64,000 nucleotides of DNA from positions 1 to 64,000 of the forward strand of contig JAIXUN010000003.1 of the NCBI GenBank assembly GCA_027483535.1. Reading direction: 5' to 3'. Position 1 is the first letter of the stretch. Every line of letters begins with the position of its first letter. This document shows, piece after piece, positions 8,976 through 17,272 of this stretch. The position numbers were made by a program, and so were the translations under genes. This stretch comes from a bacterium. GTDB lineage: Bacteria > Armatimonadota > Fimbriimonadia > Fimbriimonadales > Fimbriimonadaceae. The notes below the pieces were generated by a model. The model was not told the origin of the DNA and did not search any database. It saw only the letters and a list, made by a program, of their open reading frames with translations.

Positions 8976-10256
8976 TTGAAAGTTCGATTTGCGACCATTA
9001 CTAAAAGGATAAACGCCCCGGCGGTCGGCAGGTTACGGTTGGGTTCTTCCGCAAAGGAATGGATTCGCTCGACGTTTGGCAAACCGAATGGCGCAGCCGA
9101 TTCCAAACTCGCCTTCATCGAGGGCATGCGCGGGCTCGCCGCGCTTTACGTGGTTCTCACCCACTTCTGCTCTATGGCCGCTCCGCAGGTGGCGAAAGGG
9201 AAAGCGGGAGATTGGGTTCGCTGGCTGATGGCGCCATTTTCTTACGGACACCTTGCCGTTGCCGCCTTCATTGTGATCTCGGGATATTGCTTGCAGTACT
9301 CGCTGTATCGAGCCGGAGACGGCAGGCTTTTGCAGCCCAAGAAGTTCTTCAAACGCAGGGCGCTTCGCATTCTGCCCGCCTACTATGCGTGTCTCATTCT
9401 TTCCATCCTCACGTGCGTTTGGGTGACCTCAAGGTTTGAGGGTCAGAAGCCGTTCGACCAATATCTTCCGCTCACACCCGCCAATGTTGCGAGCCACTTC
9501 TTGATGATCCACAACCTATCGCCCACGTGGATGTACAAGATCAACGGGGTGCTTTGGAGCATCGCCATCGAGGCTCAACTCTACGTCGTGTTCCCCATCA
9601 TCGTGATGGGACTGTTCCGCTTTGGTCGCCTGCAAACGCTGGCGATTGTCGGCGCGGCTGCGTGGGCGATCGCGGCAGTTTTCCCCGGTGGCATGAAGCT
9701 GTACCCGTGGTTCGGGTTCTTGTTTGTGGTCGGTATGGTCACGGCGTCCCTCGCGTTTCGACCCCATTTGCGAACGGGCGTGATTCCGAAAGGGATGACC
9801 GCCTTTGCGACAGCGGCCCTGTTTGCCACCTACTTGCTGCTCAATTTGCGCACCGCCAACGTTTGGCCCGACCTTTCCTTTGGCCTTGCTGTTGCAGCCC
9901 TGATTTACGTGATGACGGTGGAGCCCGGCGGCGCGCTGGATCGTTTTCTTAGCTGGCGACCGCTGGTGCAACTCGGCCTTTTTAGTTACAGCCTGTACTT
10001 GATGCACCACCCGATTCAGCAAATGCTGTTCTTGTGGCGACCCGCTTTTGTGCAAACCGCTCCGGCGATTCTTGCCTACTTCTTGGTGGTGGGTCTGCCC
10101 GTGATCTTGCTGGGCGCTTACGGGTTCTATCGCCTGTTCGAAATGCCGTTCATTCGGTCGGGATCGGCTCGGAGTAAGTCGGTCGACCGAGTGGTTCCGC
10201 TCGCCCTTCCTTTGCGGGCGGCGAAAGTGGTCCGCCGCGGGCCGGTTCCCGAGTGA
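8976..10256 (+). CDS. Acyltransferase family 3 (OafA/YrhL-like) membrane protein
   Basis: About 426 residues with roughly ten membrane helices. FIEGMRGLAALYVVLTHF near residue 50 is the classic acyltransferase-3 N-terminal motif with its conserved His, and GHLAVAAFIVISGYCLQYSL corresponds to the second conserved segment. Such enzymes transfer acyl (often acetyl) groups to cell-surface sugars; the acceptor is unknown. I used a TTG start at 8976; a later start is possible because the first 40 residues are not hydrophobic. It is divergent from the PrcB-like gene. Confidence 0.88.
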   Translation: MKVRFATITKRINAPAVGRLRLGSSAKEWIRSTFGKPNGAADSKLAFIEGMRGLAALYVVLTHFCSMAAPQVAKGKAGDWVRWLMAPFSYGHLAVAAFIVISGYCLQYSLYRAGDGRLLQPKKFFKRRALRILPAYYACLILSILTCVWVTSRFEGQKPFDQYLPLTPANVASHFLMIHNLSPTWMYKINGVLWSIAIEAQLYVVFPIIVMGLFRFGRLQTLAIVGAAAWAIAAVFPGGMKLYPWFGFLFVVGMVTASLAFRPHLRTGVIPKGMTAFATAALFATYLLLNLRTANVWPDLSFGLAVAALIYVMTVEPGGALDRFLSWRPLVQLGLFSYSLYLMHHPIQQMLFLWRPAFVQTAPAILAYFLVVGLPVILLGAYGFYRLFEMPFIRSGSARSKSVDRVVPLALPLRAAKVVRRGPVPE

Positions 10257-10321
10257 CGGTTCCGAGTAGTCCGCAGGCATTCGACTATTCTTAAGCCCGT
10301 CCCTCGCTTGCCACTCTTCCC

Positions 10322-11125
10322 ATGGAACCTCTGCACGCCCTTGGCTACTTGCTGGCCGCCCTCATTGGGGTGAGCTTAGGGCTGATCGGCGGTGGCGGAT
10401 CGATTCTCACCGTGCCTGTTTTGGTGTATTTGTTCGGGCTGAAGGGGGGCGATGCGACCGCCTTTTCGCTGTTCATTGTCGGTAGCACGGCGGCTGTCAG
10501 CGCGGTCGACTACGCTCGGCGGGGTGAGATCGAGTTCAAGAAGGTGCTCCTCTTCGCCGTTCCCTCTTTATTGGCGGTGTACCTAATGCGCCGGGTGGTG
10601 ATTCCCGCCTTGCCCTCAACTTTGCTGCAACTGGGTGGGTTCACCCTCTCCAAGGATCAGGCGATTCTGTTCCTCTTTTCCGGCATGATGCTCGCCGCGA
10701 GTATCGCGATGATTCGTAGCAAAACCGAGTCGTCGGAGGGCGAACCCGCTCACCCGTTTCGGTTGGGGGCCCAGGGATTCGCGACTGGGTTGATCACCGG
10801 ATCGGTGGGAGCCGGGGGAGGATTTTTGATCGTCCCCGCCTTGGCGCTGGTGGCGAAGATGCCGATGAAACGCGCGGTCGCCGGATCGCTGCTGGTGATC
10901 GCGATCAATTCGCTCATCGGGTTTTCGGGCGACGTGCAGTCGGGCCGAGTGATCCCGTGGTCGTTGGTGCTGACGGTGACGGCGATCGCGGTCGCGGGGT
11001 CTTTTTTGGGGTCTTACCTGGGGCGGTTTGTCTCGGGGTCGAAGCTGAAGAAGGGGTTTGGGTATTTCGTGCTCGCGATGGGGGTGTTTGTTTTGGTCGG
11101 AGAGATATTGAAGACTCTAGATTGA
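10322..11125 (+). CDS. Sulfite exporter TauE/SafE family protein
   Basis: 267 residues and about eight helices arranged as two internal repeats, each with a glycine-rich stretch: GLIGGGGSILTVPVLVYLFG near the N-terminus and GSVGAGGGFLIVPALALVAK in the middle. This is the TauE/SafE (DUF81) signature. Members export or import sulfur-containing anions or organic acids across the inner membrane; the substrate is not readable. It starts with ATG 65 bp after the acyltransferase gene and may share its transcript. Confidence 0.92.
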   Translation: MEPLHALGYLLAALIGVSLGLIGGGGSILTVPVLVYLFGLKGGDATAFSLFIVGSTAAVSAVDYARRGEIEFKKVLLFAVPSLLAVYLMRRVVIPALPSTLLQLGGFTLSKDQAILFLFSGMMLAASIAMIRSKTESSEGEPAHPFRLGAQGFATGLITGSVGAGGGFLIVPALALVAKMPMKRAVAGSLLVIAINSLIGFSGDVQSGRVIPWSLVLTVTAIAVAGSFLGSYLGRFVSGSKLKKGFGYFVLAMGVFVLVGEILKTLD

Positions 11126-11642
11126 GTGGGGCCTCGGACCACCCCGGCCTTTCAGGTCACCCCTCCCCTGCCTGCCCCGATCTATCGGGAATGGGCGAGG
11201 GTTTCGTAATTGCGGCTTGAATCCTCCTCGCAAGGTCCGGAGGACCGACCAGAAACTCTCATAAAAAATCACAGCCAGAGAGAGACCTCTTGCGAGGGCT
11301 CCGCCCTTCTCGATTTAAACAATAACCTTCTAACCCAGGGTTAAAACCCTGGGAAGCGATGAAGGTCGCGGCTTCGCCGCGAACATCCCTGCGCCGCGCG
11401 ATCCGAAAAACGATGGGCGCGAGCGTAACACGCAAAACTTGCCCGAACCTACCGCCCTCGACTCAGGAAGGCTAGGGCGTGCGCTCGGTCCGCACGTGCA
11501 AGCCGACCCCGTCGGAACACCCCTTTCTCTGAACAAATTCGGGCGATTGTTTTTCACTTACCGTCAAATCATCCGATAATAATCTGATAAAGCACACGTG
11601 CGGGCAACGCCACGGCACGACTCGCAAGAACAGGCGGTTCCT
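11126..11642. repeat. Intergenic repeat island with partial units C, B and A; AraC gene promoter region
   Basis: No gene seen. It contains a right arm of unit C without its partner (about 11138-11190), one unit-B box GGTCCGGAGGACCGACCAGA (11233-11256), a GGGCTCCGCCC motif near 11297, and unit A (11332-11382, with GAAGCGATGAAGGTCGCGGC instead of the usual spacer). From about 11560 the sequence turns AT-rich (CCGATAATAATCTGATAAAG) and probably holds the promoter of the AraC-type gene. Confidence 0.65.
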
Positions 11643-12539
11643 ATGTCCAACCTAAAACCCGTGACTCCCCACACGCAGGCATTGGAGCATCAGGGAGTCG
11701 CAAAATCCTGGGAGAGCCCGCTCGGATGGGGATTGGGCGCGCAGGTGGCGCGCTTTGTTCGAACTCAAGAACGACTAGAACAGCCACCGACCAAAGAGCA
11801 CGTTCTCATTCTCACGCTCAATCGTTTTTCGGCGACCTTTGAAGGGCCTTTTAGGAAGAAGATCGCCTTTACGCCCGATACGGTGACGCTTTTACCTGCC
11901 GGCTCCCAAGGAACTTGGCAATTCCATGGCTCTGGCGTAAACCTGCATCTCATCTTGCCCCCCAAAATTCTTACATCGCTCGATCCGACGGCTAGGGTTC
12001 GCGAACTCTCCATCCCGTGGGAACTTGATTTCGATGACCCCCAGATCAGGGCGCTCCTTAAGACGGCGTCGATAGAGGCGCAGAGTGGCTACTCCACCGG
12101 ATTACTGTTTGGCGATGCCCTGGTTTCCGCCATCGTCGGTCGCATGCTGCACCGTTCGAGGGCATCTCTTCCCGAACCGGTCGGATCGGGCCTGACCCCC
12201 AATCAAGTCACGCAGGTCCGCAACTTCGTCTTAGATCACCTCGATCAACCGGTTCCGATCGAGCGAATCGCCCAACATTTCGGATACAGCCCCTGGCACT
12301 TCCAGAGGCTGTTCCGAACCGCGACCGGAGAACCAATCCATCGATTCGTCATGGGGCTTCGTCTGAAGCATGCGCGCGAGTTGTTACATCGCTCACCGCT
12401 CTCCATTACGGAGATTGCGGTCCACTCTGGATTCTCGAGCCCCTCTCACATGGCAAAGCACTTTCGACAGGAGTTTGGAATCACCCCAAGCGATCTGCGG
12501 AAAGAGTCGGCTCGACCGGGTGTCCCAGAGGCTCCTTAA
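11643..12539 (+). CDS. AraC family transcriptional regulator
   Basis: 298 residues. The N-terminal two thirds resemble a cupin-like ligand-binding part. The C-terminal 100 residues carry two helix-turn-helix motifs: PIERIAQHFGYSPWHFQRLF and then ITEIAVHSGFSSPSHMAKHF followed by FGITPSDLRK, the standard AraC/XylS signature. ATG 11643 is chosen; a GTG at 11598 is in frame but adds an unlikely segment. The 3' end overlaps the convergent DUF4386-like gene by 59 bp, so the two transcripts are antisense at their ends. The target is unknown; the convergent gene is a candidate. Confidence 0.92.
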   Translation: MSNLKPVTPHTQALEHQGVAKSWESPLGWGLGAQVARFVRTQERLEQPPTKEHVLILTLNRFSATFEGPFRKKIAFTPDTVTLLPAGSQGTWQFHGSGVNLHLILPPKILTSLDPTARVRELSIPWELDFDDPQIRALLKTASIEAQSGYSTGLLFGDALVSAIVGRMLHRSRASLPEPVGSGLTPNQVTQVRNFVLDHLDQPVPIERIAQHFGYSPWHFQRLFRTATGEPIHRFVMGLRLKHARELLHRSPLSITEIAVHSGFSSPSHMAKHFRQEFGITPSDLRKESARPGVPEAP

Positions 12540-13221
12540 CGGAAACGCCTTGGAACGCGCGAATACCAACGGCGATCAACCACAGCGACCAGAAGAGGTA
12601 GCCAATGGCAACCACGGGCCCGAGCAGGCTCACTCCCATCGTTTCGGCACACCCTAAGCCGATGGCGATCGAGCACAGCGTGCCAACCACGGCCGTTGCC
12701 TTGTGTCCCATTTCGTACAGGCGCACAGACACCAGAAAGGTCCACAGAGCGGTCAGCAAGTATCCCAAGAACTCGCCTATCCCCATGCCAAACGCCCCAT
12801 GAAGTGCGACAAATGCCGCTGAGACGGCCTCCTTGTTTTCGGGTTTTGCCAACAACTGCTCAATGGCGGGCACCGCAAACAACCAGCGAGAAAGACCAAC
12901 TGCTTGCACCAATCCTGAAAAAATCCCCGCGACCATCGGCATCGTTCGCCGATCTGACGGATAGAGCCTTTCGACAATCCAGATGGAGATAAAGCTGAAC
13001 GACAGGGCGCTTAAGACCAATAGGAGCCACGCCCACTGCGTTTGGTGTTGGGTTTGGGCAAAGAGCTTGAGAATCGCCGTAGGCGAATCGCGAAGGATCT
13101 CTGGATATCGGAAGCGACTTGCCAACTGACCGTAGCCAAGGTTGAACGCAATCGGAGTGGCGATGGTGATGCTTAACATCCCCGCACGCGCAAAGGTGTT
13201 TCCAGCAAACGAGTTTTTCAC
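12481..13221 (-). CDS. DUF4386-like membrane protein
   Basis: 246 residues with six hydrophobic helices. The motif LASRFRYPEILRDSPTAILK, followed by a membrane segment, and the GEFLGYLLTALWTFLVSV stretch resemble the DUF4386 family of small integral membrane proteins, whose function is unknown. The last 20 codons overlap the end of the AraC-type gene on the other strand. It is preceded by a 196-bp gap to the next gene with no clear motif. Confidence 0.7.
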   Translation of the reverse strand: MKNSFAGNTFARAGMLSITIATPIAFNLGYGQLASRFRYPEILRDSPTAILKLFAQTQHQTQWAWLLLVLSALSFSFISIWIVERLYPSDRRTMPMVAGIFSGLVQAVGLSRWLFAVPAIEQLLAKPENKEAVSAAFVALHGAFGMGIGEFLGYLLTALWTFLVSVRLYEMGHKATAVVGTLCSIAIGLGCAETMGVSLLGPVVAIGYLFWSLWLIAVGIRAFQGVSVKEPLGHPVEPTLSADRLG

Positions 13222-13417
13222 GCTATCAGTGTTTGTGAAGGGTCTTTTGCAACCGGGCCACTATCGTGCGCCGGAAGAGCATATTCGTGCGGTTCATCGC
13301 CGGTTTCCAAGGCGACGAATCGCATTTTGATGTTCCTCAACCGCACTCCTGTGTTCGGAGGCATGAATCCCCAAAAGATAACTTTTTGCTATTCGCCACT
13401 TGGCGCAAGGACATGTT

Positions 13418-13894
13418 ATGAACCCAATCTTGCCTCTTCTTTCCCTCGTCGCTCCGGCCTACTCGGTCGATTCCGTTCACAAGCTTGTGTTGGAGAAGGA
13501 GTCCGCCCCCGCCGCAAGCAGAGACGTCACCTACCTGCACGGCTTTCGATCGCCGTCCATTGGCATCGAGTTTCGCCGCGGAAGAATCGGCTATCACGCG
13601 GGTTTGTACACCACGATTTTCGGGGACGATGATTCCAAGAGCACCGAGTTTCTAAAGATAGGAAACACGTTCTACTTTGGGAAAGCCGACGATAAGTTCG
13701 AATTCTTCGCGGGTACGGCGTTCGTGCGTGGCCTGAACCGGAGATACGAAGATCGAAACGGCAACTTTTTTGAAGTCGGCGGGCGTGCGGCTCTTGGTCG
13801 CGGATTCGAGCTTCGCTTGGGCGTTGGGCTGCTCGTCGCACCGAGTCGAAAACCGGAATTCAATCCGACTATCGGCCTGAGCTACCGGTTGTAA
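13418..13894 (+). CDS. Small secreted beta-barrel-like protein
   Basis: 158 residues with a signal peptide (MNPILPLLSLVAPAYS). The mature part alternates polar and hydrophobic residues in short strands separated by Gly/Asp turns and ends GLSYRL, the style of a small outer-membrane beta-barrel. No family is recognised. AAGGA at 13407-13411 is a good ribosome binding site for ATG 13418, which decides the start over an upstream TTG. Confidence 0.65.
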   Translation: MNPILPLLSLVAPAYSVDSVHKLVLEKESAPAASRDVTYLHGFRSPSIGIEFRRGRIGYHAGLYTTIFGDDDSKSTEFLKIGNTFYFGKADDKFEFFAGTAFVRGLNRRYEDRNGNFFEVGGRAALGRGFELRLGVGLLVAPSRKPEFNPTIGLSYRL

Positions 13895-14908
13895 TCGGGG
13901 GTGTTGGGGTCGGACCTTTCATTGCAAGTTTCTCACAAGCGAAACCCTCGCCCCTCCGGGGGAGAGGGTGCCCCGTCAGGGGCGGGTGAGGGGTCTAAAA
14001 TTCCCCTCTATGGAGGGGTGGCGCGAAGCGGCGGGGTGGTCGGCAGATTCGGAAATCGTCCAATGTTGAAAAGCCGCCGGAGCCCCTTATCGAAGAGATT
14101 GGTCGCCACAAAGAGACCTTAATCCGGAAACCACCCCGGCCTTGCAGGCCACCCCTCCATAGAGGGGAATTTGGTCTGGACCTTCTTTCCGAGAAGCGGC
14201 GGAGCCGCGACAATCATCGCAGCCCAGGGTTTCAACCCTGGGTCGGGGGTTCTCGTTTAACGCCAGAAGGGCGGAGCCCTGGCAATAGGTTTTCCCCTTG
14301 TAGAAAAGGTGTCCGGAGTATCTGGTCGGTCCTCCGGACCTTTGACCAATATGCGACCCCCTACCCAGACCTAGCGGTCTGGGCTAACCGTCTGGACGGT
14401 CCTCCGGACCTCCAGGAAGAAAAGAGCCGACTTGCCAAAATTCCCCTCCCCGATAAATCGGGGCAGGTACTGGAGAGGCGGTCCCGAGAATGAGGAACGG
14501 GGTGGTCGGTAGATTCGAAAACCGTCCAATGTTGAAAAGCCGTAGGAGACCCTTATCGAAGAGATTGGTCGCCACACCAAGGATGTACTCCGGAGACCAC
14601 CCCGGCCTTTCAGGCCACCCCTCCATAGAAGGCAATTAGGTTTGGACCCTTCGATGACAGTTATCCGAAGCGGAACCCTCGCCCCTCTGGGGGAGAGGGT
14701 GCCCCGACAGGACCGGGTGAGGGGTCCGAGAAAGCGGCGGAGCCGCGACCATCATCGCAGCCCAGTTCCCCTCCCGAAGCCTGTCCCGTATCGGGAATGT
14801 CCGGAACAACCCAGCAATCCTGCTAGACAAGAAGACTTCCAAAAGATCTTCCGACAGACTATCTTTAGCGTGATTAATGCAGTTTTTTGCATTTGTCTTG
14901 GGATAGCT
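13895..14908. repeat. Large composite repeat island (units D, C, A, B, C, D, A)
   Basis: About 1 kb without genes. Order: D 13941-13995; C 13999-14172; A reversed 14194-14242; a GGGCGGAGCCC block near 14269-14300; B reversed 14311-14410; second C 14439-14637; D 14672-14728; truncated A 14731-14763. The two C copies share inner sequence (AATGTTGAAAAGCC and CCTTATCGAAGAGATTGGTC), so they are one subfamily. The final 140 bp lead into the PEP-CTERM gene and are AT-richer, consistent with its promoter. Confidence 0.8.
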
Positions 14909-15694
14909 ATGAAAAGGATTCTTCTCACCGGCATCATTGCCGCTCTTTCCTCGGCCGCTTTTGCCGGCACGCTCTACACCGTTGATGAGGGCACCGATTC
15001 GCTGCAAACCATCGACTTATCCACTAACACCTTCACGACCGTTGGGTCGCTGGGGGTCAGTTTCGAGTTTGGAGACCTCGCCTTCGATTCCTCCACCGGC
15101 ACGATGTTCATGGTCAATGGTTGGGGTAGCAACAGCGGAAATCAATCGAGTCTCTACAGCGTAAACCTGACGACGGGTGCGGCAACACTGATCGGCTCAA
15201 CCGGAGTGACAAGTATGTTCGGGTTGGCGTACAACCCCGTGAACGGGAAGCTCTACGGATCACGTTCGACGATCGGCGCGGGTCTTTACGAGATCGACAA
15301 GACTACGGGCGCGGCGACTTTCCTGAGCGCTCAAACGAGTCTGGATGGCATGACGTTTGTGGGATCCTCGAACAAGCGTGTCGGATTTGAAGCGGGCGGA
15401 TCGAGTCCCTTCTATGATCTGACCGATACCTCGAATCCTGGAGTCCTCATCGGAAGCCAGGGCTTTGTGAACAATGGAGGCATCGCCTGGGATGCAACGA
15501 CTGATCGCGTGCTTGCGATCGACTGGAGCGGAAGTTTCTATAGCTACGCAAGCGATTTCTCGTCCCGAACGCAACTCGCCGGCGGATTTGGCTCCAAAGA
15601 TGGACTCGCGTTTGCTACGGGCGTCGTGCCAGAAACTGCGACCATGCTGACGCTTGGCGTGGGTCTTCTCGCCCTTCGACGACGCAAGAAGTAA
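14909..15694 (+). CDS. PEP-CTERM-type secreted protein with repeat-rich beta-propeller-like body
   Basis: 261 residues. A signal peptide (MKRILLTGIIAALSSAAFA) precedes a body with recurring YTVD..TGAAT and LA(F/Y)(D/N)..TG motifs, typical of WD40/NHL-like propeller blades. The C-terminus is VVPETATMLTLGVGLLALRR plus RKK: a variant VPE motif, a hydrophobic helix and a basic tail, which is the PEP-CTERM sorting signal. Such proteins are sorted by an exosortase, not seen in this window. The longer frame back to 14642 is rejected because it reads through repeats. Confidence 0.85.
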   Translation: MKRILLTGIIAALSSAAFAGTLYTVDEGTDSLQTIDLSTNTFTTVGSLGVSFEFGDLAFDSSTGTMFMVNGWGSNSGNQSSLYSVNLTTGAATLIGSTGVTSMFGLAYNPVNGKLYGSRSTIGAGLYEIDKTTGAATFLSAQTSLDGMTFVGSSNKRVGFEAGGSSPFYDLTDTSNPGVLIGSQGFVNNGGIAWDATTDRVLAIDWSGSFYSYASDFSSRTQLAGGFGSKDGLAFATGVVPETATMLTLGVGLLALRRRKK

Positions 15695-15744
15695 GGTCCC
15701 GACGTCACCGGATGTGCCTCTGCTTTAGGAGGCTCCCCTTCGCC

Positions 15745-15774
15745 AAACCCTCTTCCCTCTAGGGGAGAGGGTTT
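15745..15774 (+). terminator. Hairpin after the PEP-CTERM gene
   Basis: AAACCCTCTTCCCT and AGGGGAGAGGGTTT form a long stem followed by CGCTTTT. It acts plausibly as the terminator of the PEP-CTERM gene, and its arms resemble a degenerate unit D. Confidence 0.6.
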
Positions 15775-15852
15775 CGCTTTTGGAAAACTTGCAATGAGAG
15801 GTCCGAATCCTTTTCCCCTCACTCGATCTCTCAAATGTCAAAGGAAAGCAAA

Positions 15853-16050
15853 ATGTCCATCGACCGACTCACCCACCTCATCGCCGGAATCATTCTCGCC
15901 GCCGCTCTCACTCTCGCCAACACCGTCAACCCCGCGTGGATGTGGCTCGCCGCTCTGCCGACCTTCGGCCTGTTCCTAGACGCGTTCACGGGCTTCTGTC
16001 CCATGCGCGCCATTCTAAAAGCCGTTATCAAAAAGCCGGTCAGCGCGTAA
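15853..16050 (+). CDS. DUF2892 (YgaP-like transmembrane) small protein
   Basis: 65 residues, two membrane helices around LAALPTFGLFLDAFTGFCPM. The GFCPMRAIL ending is the hallmark of the DUF2892 domain found alone or fused to rhodanese in YgaP. AAAGGA at 15840-15845 supports ATG 15853 over ATG 15835. The function of the stand-alone form is unknown. Confidence 0.85.
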   Translation: MSIDRLTHLIAGIILAAALTLANTVNPAWMWLAALPTFGLFLDAFTGFCPMRAILKAVIKKPVSA

Positions 16051-16056
16051 AACAAA

Positions 16057-16089
16057 AAAGACCGTCGATCACAAAAATCGACGGTCTTC
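16057..16089 (-). terminator. Rho-independent terminator of the ThuA-like gene
   Basis: Read on the minus strand, AAGACCGTCGAT-tttttgtg-like loop-ATCGACGGTCTT followed by TTTTGTTTT. A perfect 12-bp stem with a U-tract just after the minus-strand gene; it may also stop the convergent DUF2892 transcript. Confidence 0.85.
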
Positions 16090-16105
16090 CAAAGTCAGAA
16101 ACCGA

Positions 16106-16786
16106 TTACAGTCCGACGCCCTTCGCCGCCCAAAGGAAGCCTCGGCGCATGAGCTCGCGCGGAACCTCCGCCTCGAGCACGTCTCGGTGGTGACCCAACG
16201 CGTTGTAAAACACTCGACCCGCGCCGTACCGCTTCGTGTAAACCTGAGGCATCGCGCAGGGGTTGTCTACGTGAGGTCCGCCCACGCCCGCAAGCGGGAA
16301 CTGAGTGGTCGCCAGCACGTTCACGCCCGGATCGACGTGCAGGTAGTACTGCTCACTCACCACTTCAAAGTCAGACAAACCGTCCGTGATCGGGTGCGGG
16401 TTGGCGGTGTTGATGTTCACCGTATACGTCACGCCGTCGTTGCCGGGGTGAGCCACCCACTGGCTGCCCGTCATGAACTGCCATTCGGTGTGGTTCCGGA
16501 AGGCGTCGCACATGCCGCCGTGACAGCCTGCAATCCCGATTCCCAGTTCCGCAACCGCCTTTTGCACCGGAGCAAACTGCTCGTTGGTGATGGTGCTCAT
16601 GGTGTAAACGGGCACTAGAAGGTTCTGAGAAAGAACCTTTTCCTCGTCCGCAAATGAATCGAGCGAGTTGGAGACTTCGACTTCAAAGTTCTCCGCTCGC
16701 AGAATTTCGGCAAAGAGGTCGGCCACTTTGTCCGGCTCGTGGCCGTCCCATCCGCCCCAAACGATCAGCGCTTTTCGATCTGCCAT
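16106..16786 (-). CDS. ThuA-like (trehalose utilization) domain protein
   Basis: 226 residues, a glutamine-amidotransferase-like fold without its catalytic cysteine. It shows WGGWDGHEPDKVADLF at the N-terminus, GIAGCHGGMCDAFRNHTEWQ in the middle, HPITDGLSDFEVVSEQYYLH and GAGRVFYNALGHHRDVL, all conserved in the ThuA family. Members are linked to sugar metabolism but the reaction is not defined. ATG at 16786; the divergent position relative to nothing upstream, with hisI following the same strand 15 bp away, suggests one transcript from hisI through this gene. Confidence 0.9.
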   Translation of the reverse strand: MADRKALIVWGGWDGHEPDKVADLFAEILRAENFEVEVSNSLDSFADEEKVLSQNLLVPVYTMSTITNEQFAPVQKAVAELGIGIAGCHGGMCDAFRNHTEWQFMTGSQWVAHPGNDGVTYTVNINTANPHPITDGLSDFEVVSEQYYLHVDPGVNVLATTQFPLAGVGGPHVDNPCAMPQVYTKRYGAGRVFYNALGHHRDVLEAEVPRELMRRGFLWAAKGVGL

Positions 16787-16801
16787 TGTTTTCTTCCCGT
16801 G

Positions 16802-17203
16802 TCAGTCCGTGAGTTTAATGGAGTTGATCGTTAAATCGCCTCCGTTCAGGTCTCTAAAGAAACAAGATCGGTAGTTTTCATGACACGCTGCCCCTACCTG
16901 CTCCACTTGAAGCAGCAATGTGTCTTTATCGCAATCCACGCTCACGCGCTTCACGTGCTGAAAATGGCCGCTGGTTTCGCCCTTAATCCAGAAACTCTGG
17001 CGAGATCGGCTCCAATAGGTGGCGCGACCCGTTTCCAGGGTTTGTTTCAGCGATTCCTTGTTCATCCAAGCCATCATCAGCACCTCTCCTTTGATCGCGT
17101 CTTGCACGATCGCGGGGATAAGGCCGTCTGAATTGAACTTGAACGAATCGATCAGATCCGCCCATTGGAGCGCCTGATCGGTAGCAGGGTTTTGTTCGTT
17201 CAT
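16802..17203 (-). CDS. hisI: Phosphoribosyl-AMP cyclohydrolase
   Basis: 133 residues, the single-domain HisI form without a fused HisE. It hydrolyses the adenine ring of PR-AMP in step 3 of histidine biosynthesis, in the cytosol. Visible motifs: [18 protein letters not shown] (63-80), the metal-binding DCDKD (90-94) and the zinc cysteines C107 and C114 in [10 protein letters not shown] together with C91. ATG 17203 is preceded by AAGAGAA; the frame continues upstream to an alternative start at 17224. No other his gene is in the window, so the pathway is dispersed. The ThuA-like gene lies 15 bp downstream. Confidence 0.95.
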   Translation of the reverse strand: MNEQNPATDQALQWADLIDSFKFNSDGLIPAIVQDAIKGEVLMMAWMNKESLKQTLETGRATYWSRSRQSFWIKGETSGHFQHVKRVSVDCDKDTLLLQVEQVGAACHENYRSCFFRDLNGGDLTINSIKLTD

Positions 17204-17272
17204 GGTTCTCTTTACTCTCGCCAACTGCGAGCGAGCGCATCTCTATTTTGAACGACCGGTATCCTGAATCCG